In this document: piece by piece, positions 8,538-18,183 of the stretch | How positions within the stretch are numbered: the stretch's first letter is position 1 | Layout of the letters: each line of letters opens with the position of its first letter | NCBI RefSeq assembly: GCF_001741865.1 | Contig: NZ_CP017147.1 | Span: forward strand, 2,595,001-2,659,000 | Source: Bosea vaviloviae | GTDB taxonomy: Bacteria; Pseudomonadota; Alphaproteobacteria; Rhizobiales; Beijerinckiaceae | Direction: 5' to 3' | Length of the DNA: 64,000 bases | Notes under the pieces: generated by a model | Database searches by the model: none | What the model was told of the DNA's origin: nothing | Seen by the model: only the letters and a program-made list of their open reading frames with translations | Program-made: the position numbers and the translations under genes

Positions 8538-8622
8538 CGTCATTGCGAGGAGCGTGAGCGACGAAGCAATCCAGAAGGGCTCGCGCAAACCTCTGGATTG
8601 CTTCGCTGCGCTCGCAATGACG
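8538..8622. repeat. Interspersed palindrome, CGTCATTGCGAG family, copy 1
   Basis: An inverted repeat: CGTCATTGCGAGGAG at the left and CTCGCAATGACG at the right, with inner arms GAAGCAATCCAGA and TCTGGATTGCTTC. It lies just downstream of the L,D-transpeptidase gene. Seven more copies lie between genes in this window. Confidence 0.9.
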
Positions 8623-8656
8623 GGTGAGGTCGCGCGAAAATTGCTTGGATAAAGCG

Positions 8657-8688
8657 GAAGCCCGCCCGGCGCGAACCGGGCGGGCTTC
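8657..8688 (+). terminator. GC-rich hairpin, probable terminator of the L,D-transpeptidase gene
   Basis: A perfect 13-bp stem, GAAGCCCGCCCGG with CCGGGCGGGCTTC, and a CGCGAA loop, followed by GTGTTTG. The U tract is weak, but stem strength and position downstream of the plus-strand gene fit rho-independent termination. Confidence 0.6.
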
Positions 8689-8724
8689 GTGTTTGTCGGC
8701 GCTGCTTTTCAGCGGCGGTAGAGC

Positions 8725-8776
8725 CGGATGATTTCAGACGGAATCACGAAGTGATGCCATCTGAAATCTGAATCCG
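8725..8776. repeat. Compound palindrome
   Basis: Nested inverted arms: CGGAT with ATCCG, GATTTCAGACGG with CCATCTGAAATC (one mismatch), and ATCAC with GTGAT around GAA. It directly precedes another palindrome at 8794 and separates the convergent transpeptidase and DUF2076 genes. Confidence 0.75.
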
Positions 8777-8793
8777 TCTCTCATCTTAAGAGT

Positions 8794-8846
8794 TAGAGCA
8801 GGATCAATGCGAAAAACCGGTTCCCACTTTTTCGCATCCTGCTCTA
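8794..8846. repeat. Interspersed palindrome, GCGAAAAACCGG family, copy 1
   Basis: TAGAGCAGGAT and ATCCTGCTCTA form the outer arms; GCGAAAAACCGG and its near complement form the inner ones. It ends four bases from the stop of the DUF2076 gene and could also act as that gene's transcription end. Confidence 0.85.
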
Positions 8847-8850
8847 GCGA

Positions 8851-9684
8851 TCAGGTCCAGCTATCGTCGTCGTCCCCGGCGAAGCTGGAGCCGTCGTCAT
8901 AGCCGTCATCGGCGGGCGTGTCGGTGCTGGCGTTCTGGTAGTTCGCCGGGTTGGACGAGCCGTCGTTGTAGTTGGCATTGTCGCCGGCATTTTGCGTGCT
9001 GGCGGCATCGTTGCCCTTGGTGGCGTCGGGCGTCGGCGGGTTGAGCTTGGCGCTGTCCGAGATCGAGTTCAGATCGGACGCCTTGGCCGCTCCCGCGCCC
9101 GCGCCGTGACCGCCGAAGGCGTTGGTCAGGACATTGCCGAGCATCATGCCGCCGGCGACGCCGGCCGCGGTCGTCAGCGCGCTCGCCATGAAGCCGCCGC
9201 CACGCGCAGCGGGAGGCTGCTGCGCCCCCTGGCCGGCCCAGGGACCGGGCTGCTGCGGCTGCATTCCAGGCTGCATCGGAGCAGCCTGCATCGCATTGGG
9301 CTGCGGACTGTTCCAGGGTGATGACGGCTGCCCGGCTCCGCTCTGCGGAAAAGCGGGAACAGAGCCAGGGCGCTGCGAGGCATCCGGGGGCTTCGTTCCG
9401 CTACCGAAGATGCCGGAGAGGAACCCGCCGGATTGCGGCGGAGCCTCTGCCTGCCGGTTCTGCAGATCGCGCATCTGCGCCTGCAGATCCTCGACCTGCG
9501 CCTGCAGGTTGGTCAGCGCTTGTTCCTGCACATAGACGGCCTGCGCCATGGCGTAGGGCGCATAGGGCTGCTCGCGCAGGCGGTCTGAGATGAAGCGCTC
9601 AGCCTCGGGGTCGCGGGGCTGGTTGGCCGCCTGTTTCAGGCGGTCGAAAATCCCGGCGATCACGTCGCGTTCTTGCGGCGTCAT
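8851..9684 (-). CDS. DUF2076 family protein with coiled coil and Gly/Pro/Gln-rich tail
   Basis: A 277-residue protein. The N-terminal DUF2076 signature TPQERDVIAGIFDRLKQAA is followed by a coiled coil at about 50-95 (ALTNLQAQVEDLQAQMRDLQ) and a Gly/Pro/Gln-rich segment. A hydrophobic glycine-zipper-like stretch (AAGVAGGMMLGNVL) and an acidic tail ending DDDDSWT complete it. The family is described as periplasmic, but no classical signal peptide is seen. Of ATGs at 9690 and 9684, the second is six bases from the GAGGAG and is preferred. It lies between two L,D-transpeptidase genes, which hints at an envelope role. Confidence 0.85.
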   Translation of the reverse strand: MTPQERDVIAGIFDRLKQAANQPRDPEAERFISDRLREQPYAPYAMAQAVYVQEQALTNLQAQVEDLQAQMRDLQNRQAEAPPQSGGFLSGIFGSGTKPPDASQRPGSVPAFPQSGAGQPSSPWNSPQPNAMQAAPMQPGMQPQQPGPWAGQGAQQPPAARGGGFMASALTTAAGVAGGMMLGNVLTNAFGGHGAGAGAAKASDLNSISDSAKLNPPTPDATKGNDAASTQNAGDNANYNDGSSNPANYQNASTDTPADDGYDDGSSFAGDDDDSWT

Positions 9685-9829
9685 CGTCATCTCCTCTCGT
9701 TCTGGGCGGCGCGGTCGCGCCGCCGCATCAAGAGGTGGTGGGTGCATGTGACGGTATCAAGGCCGAAGGGTTTTCGAGCGAGGCGGATACCGGTTCTCGT
9801 GAAGAAAACGCGTCAAGGCGACATCTTGC

Positions 9830-9863
9830 GGCCATGTCCGATCCAGCCGGATCGGACATGGCC
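9830..9863. repeat. Perfect 15-bp stem-loop
   Basis: GGCCATGTCCGATCC, loop AGCC, then GGATCGGACATGGCC, with no mismatch. It sits six bases beyond the stop of the minus-strand L,D-transpeptidase, between that gene and the DUF2076 start. No U tract follows, so it may be an mRNA 3' stabiliser or a partial terminator. Confidence 0.8.
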
Positions 9864-9869
9864 CTGACC

Positions 9870-10613
9870 TCACATCAAGTCGGAGGTGAACTCGTCGAAG
9901 TTCTCGCCCTCGGCCGGCTTCAGCAGATTGCCGCGGTTCAGCACGACGACGGTCGTCCCGGTCGGCACCCGGCTGTGCAGGTCGATGATGTCCTGGTTGA
10001 ACATCCGGATGCAGCCGCTGGAGACCGATTGGCCGATCGACCAGGGCTCGGAAGTGCCGTGGATGCGGTACATCGTGTCGCGGTCGCCCTGGTAGAGATA
10101 GAGCGCGCGTGCGCCGAGCGGGTTGTCGAGGCCGGCCTGCATGCCGCCGGCCCAAGGGCGGTTCTTTTCCGGATCGCGCGCGATCATCGCCGGCGTCGGG
10201 GTCCAGCGCGGCCAGCTGGCCTTGCGGCCGACGGTGGCGCGGCCGCGCCAGGACATGCCCTGCTTGCCGACGCCGATGCCGTAGCGGATGGCGCGGCCGT
10301 TCTCGCGGACGAGATAGAGGAAGCGGTTGTCGGTATCGACGACGATGGTGCCGGGCGCCTCGCGGGTCGGATAGGAGACCTCGCGGCGCAGGAACCTCGG
10401 ATCGACCTCCGAGACGTCGGTTGCCGGCAGCGGATAGGTCTCGTCGGGCTGCTCGCCATACATGGCAAGGTATTCGGGGCTGACGCCCGGCGCGTGCGCC
10501 GCCTCGAAGGGCTCCTGCCGCGTGCTCACGCAGGCTGCGAGCAGGAGCGGCATCAGCAGCGCCGCGAGGCGCTTGAAGGGGAAGCTGGCGAAGGCGGAGG
10601 GCGCGGGGGACAT
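9870..10613 (-). CDS. L,D-transpeptidase lipoprotein (YkuD family)
   Basis: A 247-residue outer-envelope enzyme. From the ATG at 10613 the N-terminus has a basic patch, a hydrophobic run and the lipobox LAAC with Cys28, so it should be lipidated. The YkuD domain shows His185 in YRIHGTSEP and catalytic Cys201 in SSGCIRM. The core [20 protein letters not shown] matches DPRFRKQEVAYDGPHKPGTI in the paralogue at 7688. A 46-residue acidic tail follows the Cys. It probably remodels peptidoglycan. Confidence 0.92.
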   Translation of the reverse strand: MSPAPSAFASFPFKRLAALLMPLLLAACVSTRQEPFEAAHAPGVSPEYLAMYGEQPDETYPLPATDVSEVDPRFLRREVSYPTREAPGTIVVDTDNRFLYLVRENGRAIRYGIGVGKQGMSWRGRATVGRKASWPRWTPTPAMIARDPEKNRPWAGGMQAGLDNPLGARALYLYQGDRDTMYRIHGTSEPWSIGQSVSSGCIRMFNQDIIDLHSRVPTGTTVVVLNRGNLLKPAEGENFDEFTSDLM

Positions 10614-10657
10614 GGATGGGGCTCGACGGGTGAATCTGGCGGGCGGCAACGAAAATC

Positions 10658-10710
10658 TAGAGCATTGCGCGAAAAAGGGGGTACCGGTTTTTCGCGTGAG
10701 CAAGGCTCTA
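10658..10710. repeat. Interspersed palindrome, GCGAAAAACCGG family, copy 2
   Basis: Diverged copy bounded by TAGAGC and GCTCTA, with inner GCGCGAAAAAG and TTTTTCGCG arms around GGGGTACCGG. It lies 45 bases upstream of the lipoprotein start, so it is in the leader of that gene. Confidence 0.8.
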
Positions 10711-10718
10711 AACTTTTA

Positions 10719-10774
10719 GAATCGATCACGTTTTCTCGTATTCGGACGGAACCGTCCGAATACGACGTGATCTA
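10719..10774. repeat. Palindrome of the ATTCGGACGG type, copy 1
   Basis: The inner perfect arms TCGTATTCGGACGG and CCGTCCGAATACGA are separated by AA. The outer arms GATCACG and CGTGATC lie outside a short TTTTC bulge. A second copy is at 26981. Confidence 0.85.
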
Positions 10775-11194
10775 GGAGCGACGTTCAAGTTTCACGCCAT
10801 CTCCGACGCCTCCTTACAAGGTGGGCGACATGGCCGTGGGGTGAACAGTGCGTGGCGAAATTGTGGCGGACACAAGCTGTGACGAATCAGCAACAATCGC
10901 AGTCCCTATACGGGCGGCGAGAAGTGTCCTGCAATCATTGCGCGAAAGCGCGGGGCCCCTGGACGGTTCATTCAGCCAAAACAAGCCGAAGGGCGCGAAT
11001 TTTAAGCGTTTGTTTAGCGCTTTCGCCGCGAATCGAGAGATGTCGCAACGGCATCCCGCAGCGATCGATGTTCCGGCTCCCGCGCATGAAGCGGCGAATC
11101 GCGCATGGGTCGGATCCCTCGGACGCAATGCGACTGCGACCATGCCGATGCCTAATCATTCAACAAGAAACCGGCCGGGTCCGATGCGCCAGAC
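10775..11194. other. 420-bp non-coding leader before the chemoreceptor gene
   Basis: No convincing gene on either strand; short open frames here are of unlike composition and have no ribosome site. The 10990-11030 part is relatively AT-rich (AATTTTAAGCGTTTGTTTAGC), so the promoter of the chemoreceptor probably lies within it. I could not define -35 and -10 boxes with confidence. Confidence 0.4.
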
Positions 11195-13318
11195 ATGCGC
11201 CCTGATTCACCGGACCAGCAGGCCGGGGAGGCCGGGTCCTTGAAATCCATCCGCATCAAGATCGTCGCGATGCTGGCGATCGTCGCCGCTGGAGCGGTCG
11301 GCTCGGCCGGGCTCAGCCTCTACGCCTTGTCGCGAGCCAATGACCTCAACCAGCGCTCGAGCGTGCAGGGCGACATCGCGTTGTTGACCGAGCGGCTCAA
11401 TGGCATCGTCACCGGCGTGGTGATGGAGGCACGCGGCATCTACATGTCGAAGACTGCGGCGGAGGCTGAGCCTTACGCCAAGGGCATCGAGAGCCGCGTT
11501 GAGCAGTTGCGCAAGCAGACCGCCGGTCTGAGGCTGCTTGCCCCGGCAGATGCGCGTGTGGCGCAGATCGAAAAGGCGATCGGCGAGTTCATCACCTTCC
11601 GCTTGGAGACCGTCCGCCTTGGCCGCGACGTCTCGACGGCGGCGGCCAACGCCCAGGGCAACAACGATCTCAACCGTGCCAACCGCAAGGCGCTGAACGA
11701 CGTTCTCGCTGCCTTCGGTGCACAAAACGAGGCCGCCGGCAACGCGCTCGGACAGGAGGCCGATGCCTTCACCAAGCAGGTGCAATGGATCTTGCCGACC
11801 GTGCTGCTGTCGGCGCTGCTGGCCTCGCTGGCAGCGGCCTTGCTGTTCGCACAACGTTCGATCACGCGGCCGCTGATCGATCTGGGCGGCGTCATGCAGC
11901 GCCTGACCGCTGGCGACACCAAGCTCGACGTGCCTCATGTCGCGCGCCAGGACGAGATCGGCGCGATGGCGCGCGCGGTTTCAGTGTTGCGCGAGAGCAC
12001 CGAGCAGGTTGCGGTGCTTCAGGAGCAGGAGCGTGCGGCTTCCGCCGCTCGCCTGGCGCGGGCGCAGTCGATGGAGGCCGTGGTCTCCGATGTCGGCGAT
12101 GTGGTCGCGGCTGCGGCATCGGGTGATTTCTCGGCGCGGCTCGAAATCGAGCATGCCGATGCGCAGATGCAGAAGCTGGTGGCGGGGATCAACGAGATCA
12201 ATGCGGTGGTCGACAGCGCCACATCCGAGTTCGCGGCCGCCCTGCACGCGGTTGCGGGCGGCGACCTGACCTCCCGGATCGAGACCGCCTATCGCGGCAA
12301 GTTCGCCGAGCTCAAAGGTGCGATCAACGAGACGGTCGACCGCCTGTCCTCGACGGTGCGCACGATCCAGGTAACCTCTGCGGATGTCGGCTTGGCCGCC
12401 CGCGAGATCACCATGGGCGCCGATGATCTGTCCAAGCGCACCGAGGAGCAGGCGAGCTCGCTGGAGGAGACCGCAGCCACGACCGAGGAGCTCGCAGCCT
12501 CGGTGAAGGCCTCGGCCCAGGCCTCGAAGCAGGCGGCCGCGATCGCAACCGAGGCGATGCAGGCGGCGCAGACGGGCGGCACGATCGCCGGCCAGGCGGT
12601 CGACGCCATGGCCCGGATCGAGAGCGCCTCGCAGAAGATCTCCGACATCATCCGGGTGATCGACGACATCGCCTTCCAGACCAATCTCCTGGCGCTGAAC
12701 GCGGCGGTGGAAGCCGCGCGCGCCGGCGATGCCGGCAAGGGCTTTGCCGTGGTGGCAAGCGAGGTGCGCACGCTGGCGCAGCGCTCGGGTGCTGCCGCCA
12801 AGGACATCTCCGGGCTGATCTCCTCGTCCAATGCCGAGGTCGGCACTGGCGTCACGCTGGTGCGCCAGGCCGGCGACGCCCTGACCCAGATCCTGGCGGC
12901 CTCGCAAAAGGTCGCAGCCACCATCGCCGAGATCTCGGCAGCCTCGGGCGAACAGGCCAACGGCATCGACGAGATGAGCCAGGCCGTCGCCCATCTCGAC
13001 GAGATGACGCAAGCCAATGCGGCGCTCGCCGAACAGAGCGCGGCCTCGGCCGGGTCGCTCTCGGGCCGCATCGTCCAGCTCAATGACCTCGTCGCCGCCT
13101 TCAGGACGGGTCCGGAGGGCGCTACCGCCTCACCGGCCAGCTACGCTCCGGCCGCGGTGAGGGCGGCCCCGGCCGGCACGGCTTCCGAGCCGGCGCGCCT
13201 GCGCAAGCTCGCCGAGGCCGCCTTCGGGCAATCTCGGGCGCAGGCTCCAGCCAGATCCGCTCCGGCGAAGAAAGTCGTCAACAGCCGCGCCAGTGACGCT
13301 GGCTGGGAGGAGTTCTGA
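11195..13318 (+). CDS. Methyl-accepting chemotaxis protein
   Basis: A 707-residue transmembrane chemoreceptor. Order: first membrane helix (about 22-45), a helical periplasmic sensor to about 190, second helix (about 195-220), a HAMP segment ([19 protein letters not shown]), a second HAMP-like unit ([15 protein letters not shown]), and the cytoplasmic signalling hairpin with [20 protein letters not shown]. It ends GWEEF, matching the aromatic-x-x-aromatic form of the NWETF-type pentapeptide that docks CheR/CheB. A TTG at 11240, eight bases after GGGGAGG, is an alternative start giving MKSIRIKIV. The ligand is unknown. Confidence 0.93.
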   Translation: MRPDSPDQQAGEAGSLKSIRIKIVAMLAIVAAGAVGSAGLSLYALSRANDLNQRSSVQGDIALLTERLNGIVTGVVMEARGIYMSKTAAEAEPYAKGIESRVEQLRKQTAGLRLLAPADARVAQIEKAIGEFITFRLETVRLGRDVSTAAANAQGNNDLNRANRKALNDVLAAFGAQNEAAGNALGQEADAFTKQVQWILPTVLLSALLASLAAALLFAQRSITRPLIDLGGVMQRLTAGDTKLDVPHVARQDEIGAMARAVSVLRESTEQVAVLQEQERAASAARLARAQSMEAVVSDVGDVVAAAASGDFSARLEIEHADAQMQKLVAGINEINAVVDSATSEFAAALHAVAGGDLTSRIETAYRGKFAELKGAINETVDRLSSTVRTIQVTSADVGLAAREITMGADDLSKRTEEQASSLEETAATTEELAASVKASAQASKQAAAIATEAMQAAQTGGTIAGQAVDAMARIESASQKISDIIRVIDDIAFQTNLLALNAAVEAARAGDAGKGFAVVASEVRTLAQRSGAAAKDISGLISSSNAEVGTGVTLVRQAGDALTQILAASQKVAATIAEISAASGEQANGIDEMSQAVAHLDEMTQANAALAEQSAASAGSLSGRIVQLNDLVAAFRTGPEGATASPASYAPAAVRAAPAGTASEPARLRKLAEAAFGQSRAQAPARSAPAKKVVNSRASDAGWEEF

Positions 13319-13357
13319 CACGGGGAGGCGGGCCTATGACGGCTGACGCCTCCTCGT

Positions 13358-13771
13358 TCAGTCCTCGTGGCTCGCAGCGATCATGATGCTGGCGATATCG
13401 GCATAGAGCCGGGTCCAGGCCTGCTCGACGCGCGGCGTGAACGCGTCGCCCAATGAGGTCCGGAGCGTCCAGATCAACGCCTCCCTGACGCTGTCGTAGT
13501 GGCTCTCCTTGACGCCGTAGCCCTTGTGCTGGCGGCCGAGCCTGCGCAGCAGGATGGCGAGCCCCTCCCTGTCGTTGAGCGTGGCGAGGGCGACCGTCAG
13601 CGTCTCCATCAGCTTGGCGCCCTGTGCCTTGATGTCGCCCTTGAACAAGGGTCTGACCTCGGGCGCGATTTCGAAGAGCCGGTTGTAGAAGATCGCGCCG
13701 GTCTCGGCCTTGCGGCGGTGGAGATGGGCGAAACTGTCCCGGATGCGCTGAACGTCGTCGTCCTTGTACAT
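13358..13771 (-). CDS. Single-domain globin (bacterial haemoglobin)
   Basis: A 137-residue haem protein of the Vgb/flavohaemoglobin globin type. The proximal haem ligand is His82 in LGRQHKGYGVKESHY, and the distal region is FKGDIKAQGAKLM. It is globin-only, without a reductase domain, so it probably binds oxygen or nitric oxide and needs a separate reductase. The ATG at 13771 has GGGGGGAGG six bases upstream. It converges on the chemoreceptor gene and is 66 bases downstream of the MATE gene on the same strand. Confidence 0.9.
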   Translation of the reverse strand: MYKDDDVQRIRDSFAHLHRRKAETGAIFYNRLFEIAPEVRPLFKGDIKAQGAKLMETLTVALATLNDREGLAILLRRLGRQHKGYGVKESHYDSVREALIWTLRTSLGDAFTPRVEQAWTRLYADIASIMIAASHED

Positions 13772-13837
13772 GATCTGCCTCCCCCCAAAGGCGGAACGTG
13801 CGACGCAGTAACGATAGCACGGATCGCGCCGATGCAA

Positions 13838-15232
13838 TCAGGGGGTGGTGACGAGGCCGAGCCTGTCGCGGGCCCGCCAGCGGCCGAGCATCAGGACCGC
13901 GACGATGGCGAGCGCAATCGCAAGCCCGATCCAGATGCCGATACCGGCGAGCGGCGTGAAGAAGCCGAGCGCGACCGAAAGCGGCAGTCCGATCGCCCAA
14001 TAGCCGAGCCCGGCGAAGAGCATCGGCACCCGCGTGTCGCCGAGCCCCCTGAGAAGGCAGGAGCCGACGACCTGCGCCCCGTCGGCGATCTGGAAGATCG
14101 CGGCATAGAGCAGGAAGGAGGCGGCCAGCGCCGCGACCTCGGCCGCGCCGGGCTTCTCGATATCGAGGAAGGGAACGACGAGCCATTGCGGCGCGAACAG
14201 CATGACGAGCGCGGTCAGGGCCATGAAACCGATGCCCAGCGCGAGCGCCGTCGTGCCGGCCCGCGAGACGCCGTCCCTGTCGCCGGCGCCAAACGCCCGG
14301 CCGACCCTGACCGTGGCAGCCTGGCCGATGCCCATCGGCACCATGAAGGTCAGCGAGGCGATCTGGATCGCGATCGCATGGGCCGCGAGCGAGGCCGGGC
14401 CGATCAGCCCCATCAGGAAGGCCGCGCCGTTGAAGATCACCACCTCGAAGGCGAGCGTCGTGCCGATCGGCAGGCCCATCCGCCAGAAGGCCCAAAACCG
14501 CGGCCAGTCCGCCACCCAGAAACGGCCGAACAGGCGGTAGCGGCGAAAGCGCCGGTCGACGCTGACGACCAGGCCCAGGCCGAGCATCATCAGGGCCGAG
14601 GACAAGGTCGTCGCCAGCCCCGAGCCCGGCAGGCCGAGCGCGGGAAAGCCGAGCCGGCCGAACATCAGGCACCAATTCGCCAGCGCGTTGAACCCGACGG
14701 CGAGCAGAACGACGACGAAGGCGGCGAAGGGGCGTTGCAGGGAGGCGACGAAGCCGCGCAGCACGAGAAAGAGAAAGAACGGCAGCAGGCCCCATTGCAG
14801 CGTCCGCACATAGGAGGCTGCAGCCTTCGCCAGTGCCGCGTCCTGGCCCATTGCGCGCAGGATCGCCTCGGCCTGCCAGAGGAACAGCCACATCGGGCCG
14901 ACCAGCGTCACAGCGGCCCAGAAGCCCTGCCGCACCGTGCGGCGCAATTCGCGCACGGCGTGGCGGTTGCGGCCGAGTTCGATCGAGATCATCGGCGGCA
15001 CGGCCGCCATGACGCCGATGCCGAAGATCAGCACGGCCATGTAGAGATTGGAGCCGAGCGCGCCGGCGGCCAATGCGTCGGGGCCGAGATGGCCCATCAT
15101 CATCACATCCGTCGCCGTCATCGCGTTCTGCGCGACATTGGTCAGCACCAGCGGCCAGCTCAGCGCGAGCATGGCCCTGGCCTCGGTGAGCCAAGGGGCC
15201 GTCTGGCGGAGCGGGAGGGCGAGGTCTGACAT
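13838..15232 (-). CDS. MATE family (NorM-like) multidrug/toxin efflux pump
   Basis: A 464-residue membrane protein with twelve predicted helices in two six-helix bundles. It has the typical MATE start LALSWPLVLTNVAQNAMTATD (about residues 23-43) and the equivalent second-half helices MGLPIGTTLAFEVVIFNGAAF. These pumps export cationic drugs or metabolites using Na+ or H+ gradients. Substrate not predictable. The globin gene follows on the same strand. Confidence 0.9.
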   Translation of the reverse strand: MSDLALPLRQTAPWLTEARAMLALSWPLVLTNVAQNAMTATDVMMMGHLGPDALAAGALGSNLYMAVLIFGIGVMAAVPPMISIELGRNRHAVRELRRTVRQGFWAAVTLVGPMWLFLWQAEAILRAMGQDAALAKAAASYVRTLQWGLLPFFLFLVLRGFVASLQRPFAAFVVVLLAVGFNALANWCLMFGRLGFPALGLPGSGLATTLSSALMMLGLGLVVSVDRRFRRYRLFGRFWVADWPRFWAFWRMGLPIGTTLAFEVVIFNGAAFLMGLIGPASLAAHAIAIQIASLTFMVPMGIGQAATVRVGRAFGAGDRDGVSRAGTTALALGIGFMALTALVMLFAPQWLVVPFLDIEKPGAAEVAALAASFLLYAAIFQIADGAQVVGSCLLRGLGDTRVPMLFAGLGYWAIGLPLSVALGFFTPLAGIGIWIGLAIALAIVAVLMLGRWRARDRLGLVTTP

Positions 15233-15400
15233 GGGGCGTCGCTTCTAGCCGCCTTGGGCGTTGGGGGACAGCCGCCTGCACGCCGGGCCGCCCCGCGTGA
15301 TGCGCCCTCCGCACAGGCTCCGTCCGGAAACGCCGCTGGCGGGGTGCGCGGGCTGCGGCCATCATTGGCGCGATTCTTCCCGGCAGGAGACAGGCCAGGC

Positions 15401-16864
15401 ATGCCAGATACAGTCAGCAGTGCGGCGACCAGCGATATCGTGGCGCTGGATGCGGTCGCGCTTTCGCAGGCGATCCATGCGCGAAAGCTCTCCTGCGTGG
15501 AGGTGATGGCGGCTTTCCTCGACCAGGTCGAGCGGCTGAACCCGCGCGTCAACGCGATCGTGGCGCAGCGCGAGCGCGGCGATCTGCTGAAGGAGGCGGC
15601 GGTGCTCGATGCCGAGCTCGCGGCCGGCCATTCGCGCGGCTGGATGCATGGCTTCCCGCAGGCGATCAAGGATCTCTCAGCCGCCACGGGTTTCGCGACC
15701 ACGCAGGGCTCGCCGCTGTTCAAGGACATCATCGCGCAGACCGATGCGATCTTCGTCGAGCGGATGAAGGCCGCCGGCTCCATCATCATCGGCAAGACCA
15801 ACACGCCCGAATTCGGGCTCGGCTCGCAGACCTTCAACCCGGTCTTCGGGGCGACGCGCAACGCCTATGACCAGAGCAAGACCTCGGGCGGCTCCAGCGG
15901 CGGGGCCGCGGTCGCGCTGGCGCTGCGCATGCTGCCCGTGGCCGATGGCAGCGACCATGCCGGTTCGCTGCGCAATCCCGCCGCCTTCAACAATGTGCTG
16001 GGCCTGCGCCCGAGCTATGGCCGGGTGCTGTCGGGCACGGATGAGGTCTTCATCCCGCAACTGGGCGTGGCCGGGCCGATGGCGCGTAAAGTCCGCGATC
16101 TCGCGGCGCTGCTCGCGGTTCAGTCCGGCTATGATCCGCGCGTGCCGATGTCCCTGCGGGAGGATCCGGCGGTCTTTCTCGGGCCGCTGGAGCGCGACGT
16201 CACGGGCTTGAAGATCGGCTGGCTCGGCGATCTCGGCGGCCATCTGCCGATGGAGGAGGGCGTTCTCTCCCTGTGCCGGCAAGGCCTGGCGGCGTTCGAG
16301 GGCATGGGCGCGATCGTCGAGGATGTCGCGCTCGGTTTCGATCCGGAATCCGTCTGGCAGGCCTGGCTCAAACTGCGCGCCTGGCAGGCGGGCTCGGGCC
16401 TTGCCCCCGTCTATGCCGATCCGGCCAGCCGCGACCTGCTCAAGCCCGAGGCGCGCTGGGAGGTCGAGCAGGGGCTCAAGGTCTCGGCCTTCGAGGTGAT
16501 GCAGGCCTCGGGTCTCCGCTCGCGCTGGTACCAGCATCTCCATGGGCTCTTCGGCCGCTACGACATCCTGGTCCTGCCTAGCGCCCAGGTCTTCCCCTTC
16601 TCGGTCGAGACGCCATGGCCCAAGGAGGTCGCCGGCCGCGCCATGGACACCTATCATCGCTGGATGCAGGTGGTGATCCCGGTGACGATGTCGGGCTGCC
16701 CGGCGCTCAGCGTGCCCGTCGGCTTCAACGCGGCGGGCCTGCCGATGGGCATGCAGCTCTGGGGGCCGAACCAGTCCGAATTGCTGCTGCTCCAGATCGC
16801 GCAGGCCTATGAGGACGCGACCGGCTGGGTCGACAGGCGCCGCCCCGGCTTGCTCGACGGGTGA
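15401..16864 (+). CDS. Amidase-signature family hydrolase
   Basis: A 487-residue cytosolic amidase. All three members of the Ser-cisSer-Lys triad are visible: Lys90 in QAIKDLS, cis-Ser165 in TSGGSSGG and nucleophile Ser189 in GSDHAGSLR. It cleaves a carboxamide to acid and ammonia or amine; the substrate is not evident. The ATG at 15401 follows GGCAGGAGA and fits the family N-terminus. It opens the block of amide and ureide hydrolases and precedes an M20 hydrolase by 62 bases, so they are probably cotranscribed. Confidence 0.92.
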   Translation: MPDTVSSAATSDIVALDAVALSQAIHARKLSCVEVMAAFLDQVERLNPRVNAIVAQRERGDLLKEAAVLDAELAAGHSRGWMHGFPQAIKDLSAATGFATTQGSPLFKDIIAQTDAIFVERMKAAGSIIIGKTNTPEFGLGSQTFNPVFGATRNAYDQSKTSGGSSGGAAVALALRMLPVADGSDHAGSLRNPAAFNNVLGLRPSYGRVLSGTDEVFIPQLGVAGPMARKVRDLAALLAVQSGYDPRVPMSLREDPAVFLGPLERDVTGLKIGWLGDLGGHLPMEEGVLSLCRQGLAAFEGMGAIVEDVALGFDPESVWQAWLKLRAWQAGSGLAPVYADPASRDLLKPEARWEVEQGLKVSAFEVMQASGLRSRWYQHLHGLFGRYDILVLPSAQVFPFSVETPWPKEVAGRAMDTYHRWMQVVIPVTMSGCPALSVPVGFNAAGLPMGMQLWGPNQSELLLLQIAQAYEDATGWVDRRRPGLLDG

Positions 16865-16926
16865 GCGGCTTGCATCTTGCCTGGGCTGCGCGCAGCGGCG
16901 ATGGCCTTCACGGAGACTTGAGACGA

Positions 16927-18156
16927 ATGAGCAGCAACCTGCGGATCGACGGCGCGCGGCTGGTGTCGCGCCTGACGGCGCTCTCGATGATCGGCGCGAC
17001 GCCCGAGGGCGGCTGCCGGCGCCTCGCCTTGACCGATGAGGACAAGCAGGGCCGCGATTGGCTGGTCGGGCAGATGCAGGCGCTCGGGCTCGAGGTGAAG
17101 ATCGACGCGATCGGCAACATCGTCGGCATCCTGAAGGGGCAGCAGGAGGGGCCGGCCGTCATCATGGGCTCGCATATCGACACGGTCGGCACCGGCGGGC
17201 GCTTCGACGGCGCGCTCGGCGTCATCGCCGGCGTCGAGGTGCTGGCGGCGCTGCGCGACGCTGGCCTAACCCCCAAGCGCGACATGGCCGTGATCGCCTT
17301 CACCAATGAGGAGGGCGCGCGCTTCCACCCCGACATGCTCGGCTCCTATGTCTGGGCCGGCGGCATGAGCGTTGCTGCGGCCCATGCGGAAACCGATTCC
17401 GAGGGCGTCGGCCTCGGCGCCGAACTCAGGCGCATCGGCTATGAAGGGCAGGAAGCGCCGGGTTTCCTCGAGGCGCATGCCTATCTCGAAATGCATATCG
17501 AACAGGGGCCGGTCCTCGAGAGCGAAGGCGGCGGGCTTGGTGCGGTCACCGGCATCCAGGGGATTTGCTGGCTCGAACTGACGCTGAAGGGCCGGCCGAG
17601 CCATGCCGGCACGACGCCGATGGCCTATCGCAAGGATCCGGGCCTGGCGGCGGCGCGGATCAACATCTTCGCCAATGAACTGACCAAGACGATCCCCGGG
17701 CAGCTCGCCAATTCCGGCGTCATCCGCGTCCAGCCCGGCAACGTCAATGTCGTGCCCGAAACCGTGGTGATGTCGCTCGATCTGCGCAATCCGCTCGACG
17801 CACCGCTGGCGGAGGCCGAGGCTGCCCTGCGCAAGTTCTGCGCGGAACTCGCCGAGCGCGACGGCATCGCGATCAGCTTCCGCGACCTTGCCCGGTTTCC
17901 GGCGACGCCCTTCACCGAGGAGCTGATCGCCAGCGTCGAACAGAGCGCGGCCGAATTCGGTCTGCCGATCCGCCGGATGATCTCGGGCGCGGGGCATGAC
18001 GCGCAGATGATGTCGCGCCTGTGCCCGACGGCCATGGTGTTCATCCCCTCGATCGGCGGTCTCTCGCACAACCCGGCCGAATTCAGCACCGACGACGACA
18101 TGGTCGCCGGCGCCAATGTCCTGCTCAGCGCCGCCTGGCGCGCGGCGAATGCGTAG
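16927..18156 (+). CDS. M20 family Zn hydrolase, allantoate amidohydrolase / N-carbamoyl-L-amino-acid hydrolase type
   Basis: A 409-residue dimetal enzyme of the AllC/HyuC/beta-ureidopropionase group. Metal ligands are seen in GSHIDTVGTGGRFDGALG (His and bridging Asp), NEEGARF and LEMHIEQGPVLE. The dimerisation-domain segment GRPSHAGTTPM and the terminal SGAGHDAQMM and GLSHNPAEF also fit. It removes carbamoyl groups as CO2 and NH3. The ATG at 16927 is chosen over a GTG at 16861 that overlaps the amidase stop. Neighbouring amidases and a D-carbamoylase suggest ureide breakdown. Confidence 0.92.
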   Translation: MSSNLRIDGARLVSRLTALSMIGATPEGGCRRLALTDEDKQGRDWLVGQMQALGLEVKIDAIGNIVGILKGQQEGPAVIMGSHIDTVGTGGRFDGALGVIAGVEVLAALRDAGLTPKRDMAVIAFTNEEGARFHPDMLGSYVWAGGMSVAAAHAETDSEGVGLGAELRRIGYEGQEAPGFLEAHAYLEMHIEQGPVLESEGGGLGAVTGIQGICWLELTLKGRPSHAGTTPMAYRKDPGLAAARINIFANELTKTIPGQLANSGVIRVQPGNVNVVPETVVMSLDLRNPLDAPLAEAEAALRKFCAELAERDGIAISFRDLARFPATPFTEELIASVEQSAAEFGLPIRRMISGAGHDAQMMSRLCPTAMVFIPSIGGLSHNPAEFSTDDDMVAGANVLLSAAWRAANA

Positions 18157-18183
18157 CACTTTGACAATAATCGCTCAGCCTCG

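Noticed and set aside
13499..15229. Long open frame on the plus strand opposite the MATE gene
   Set aside because: GC-rich third positions keep the antisense frame open. It codes an Arg/Glu/Gln-rich product without any recognisable domain, while the opposite strand has a complete MATE pump.
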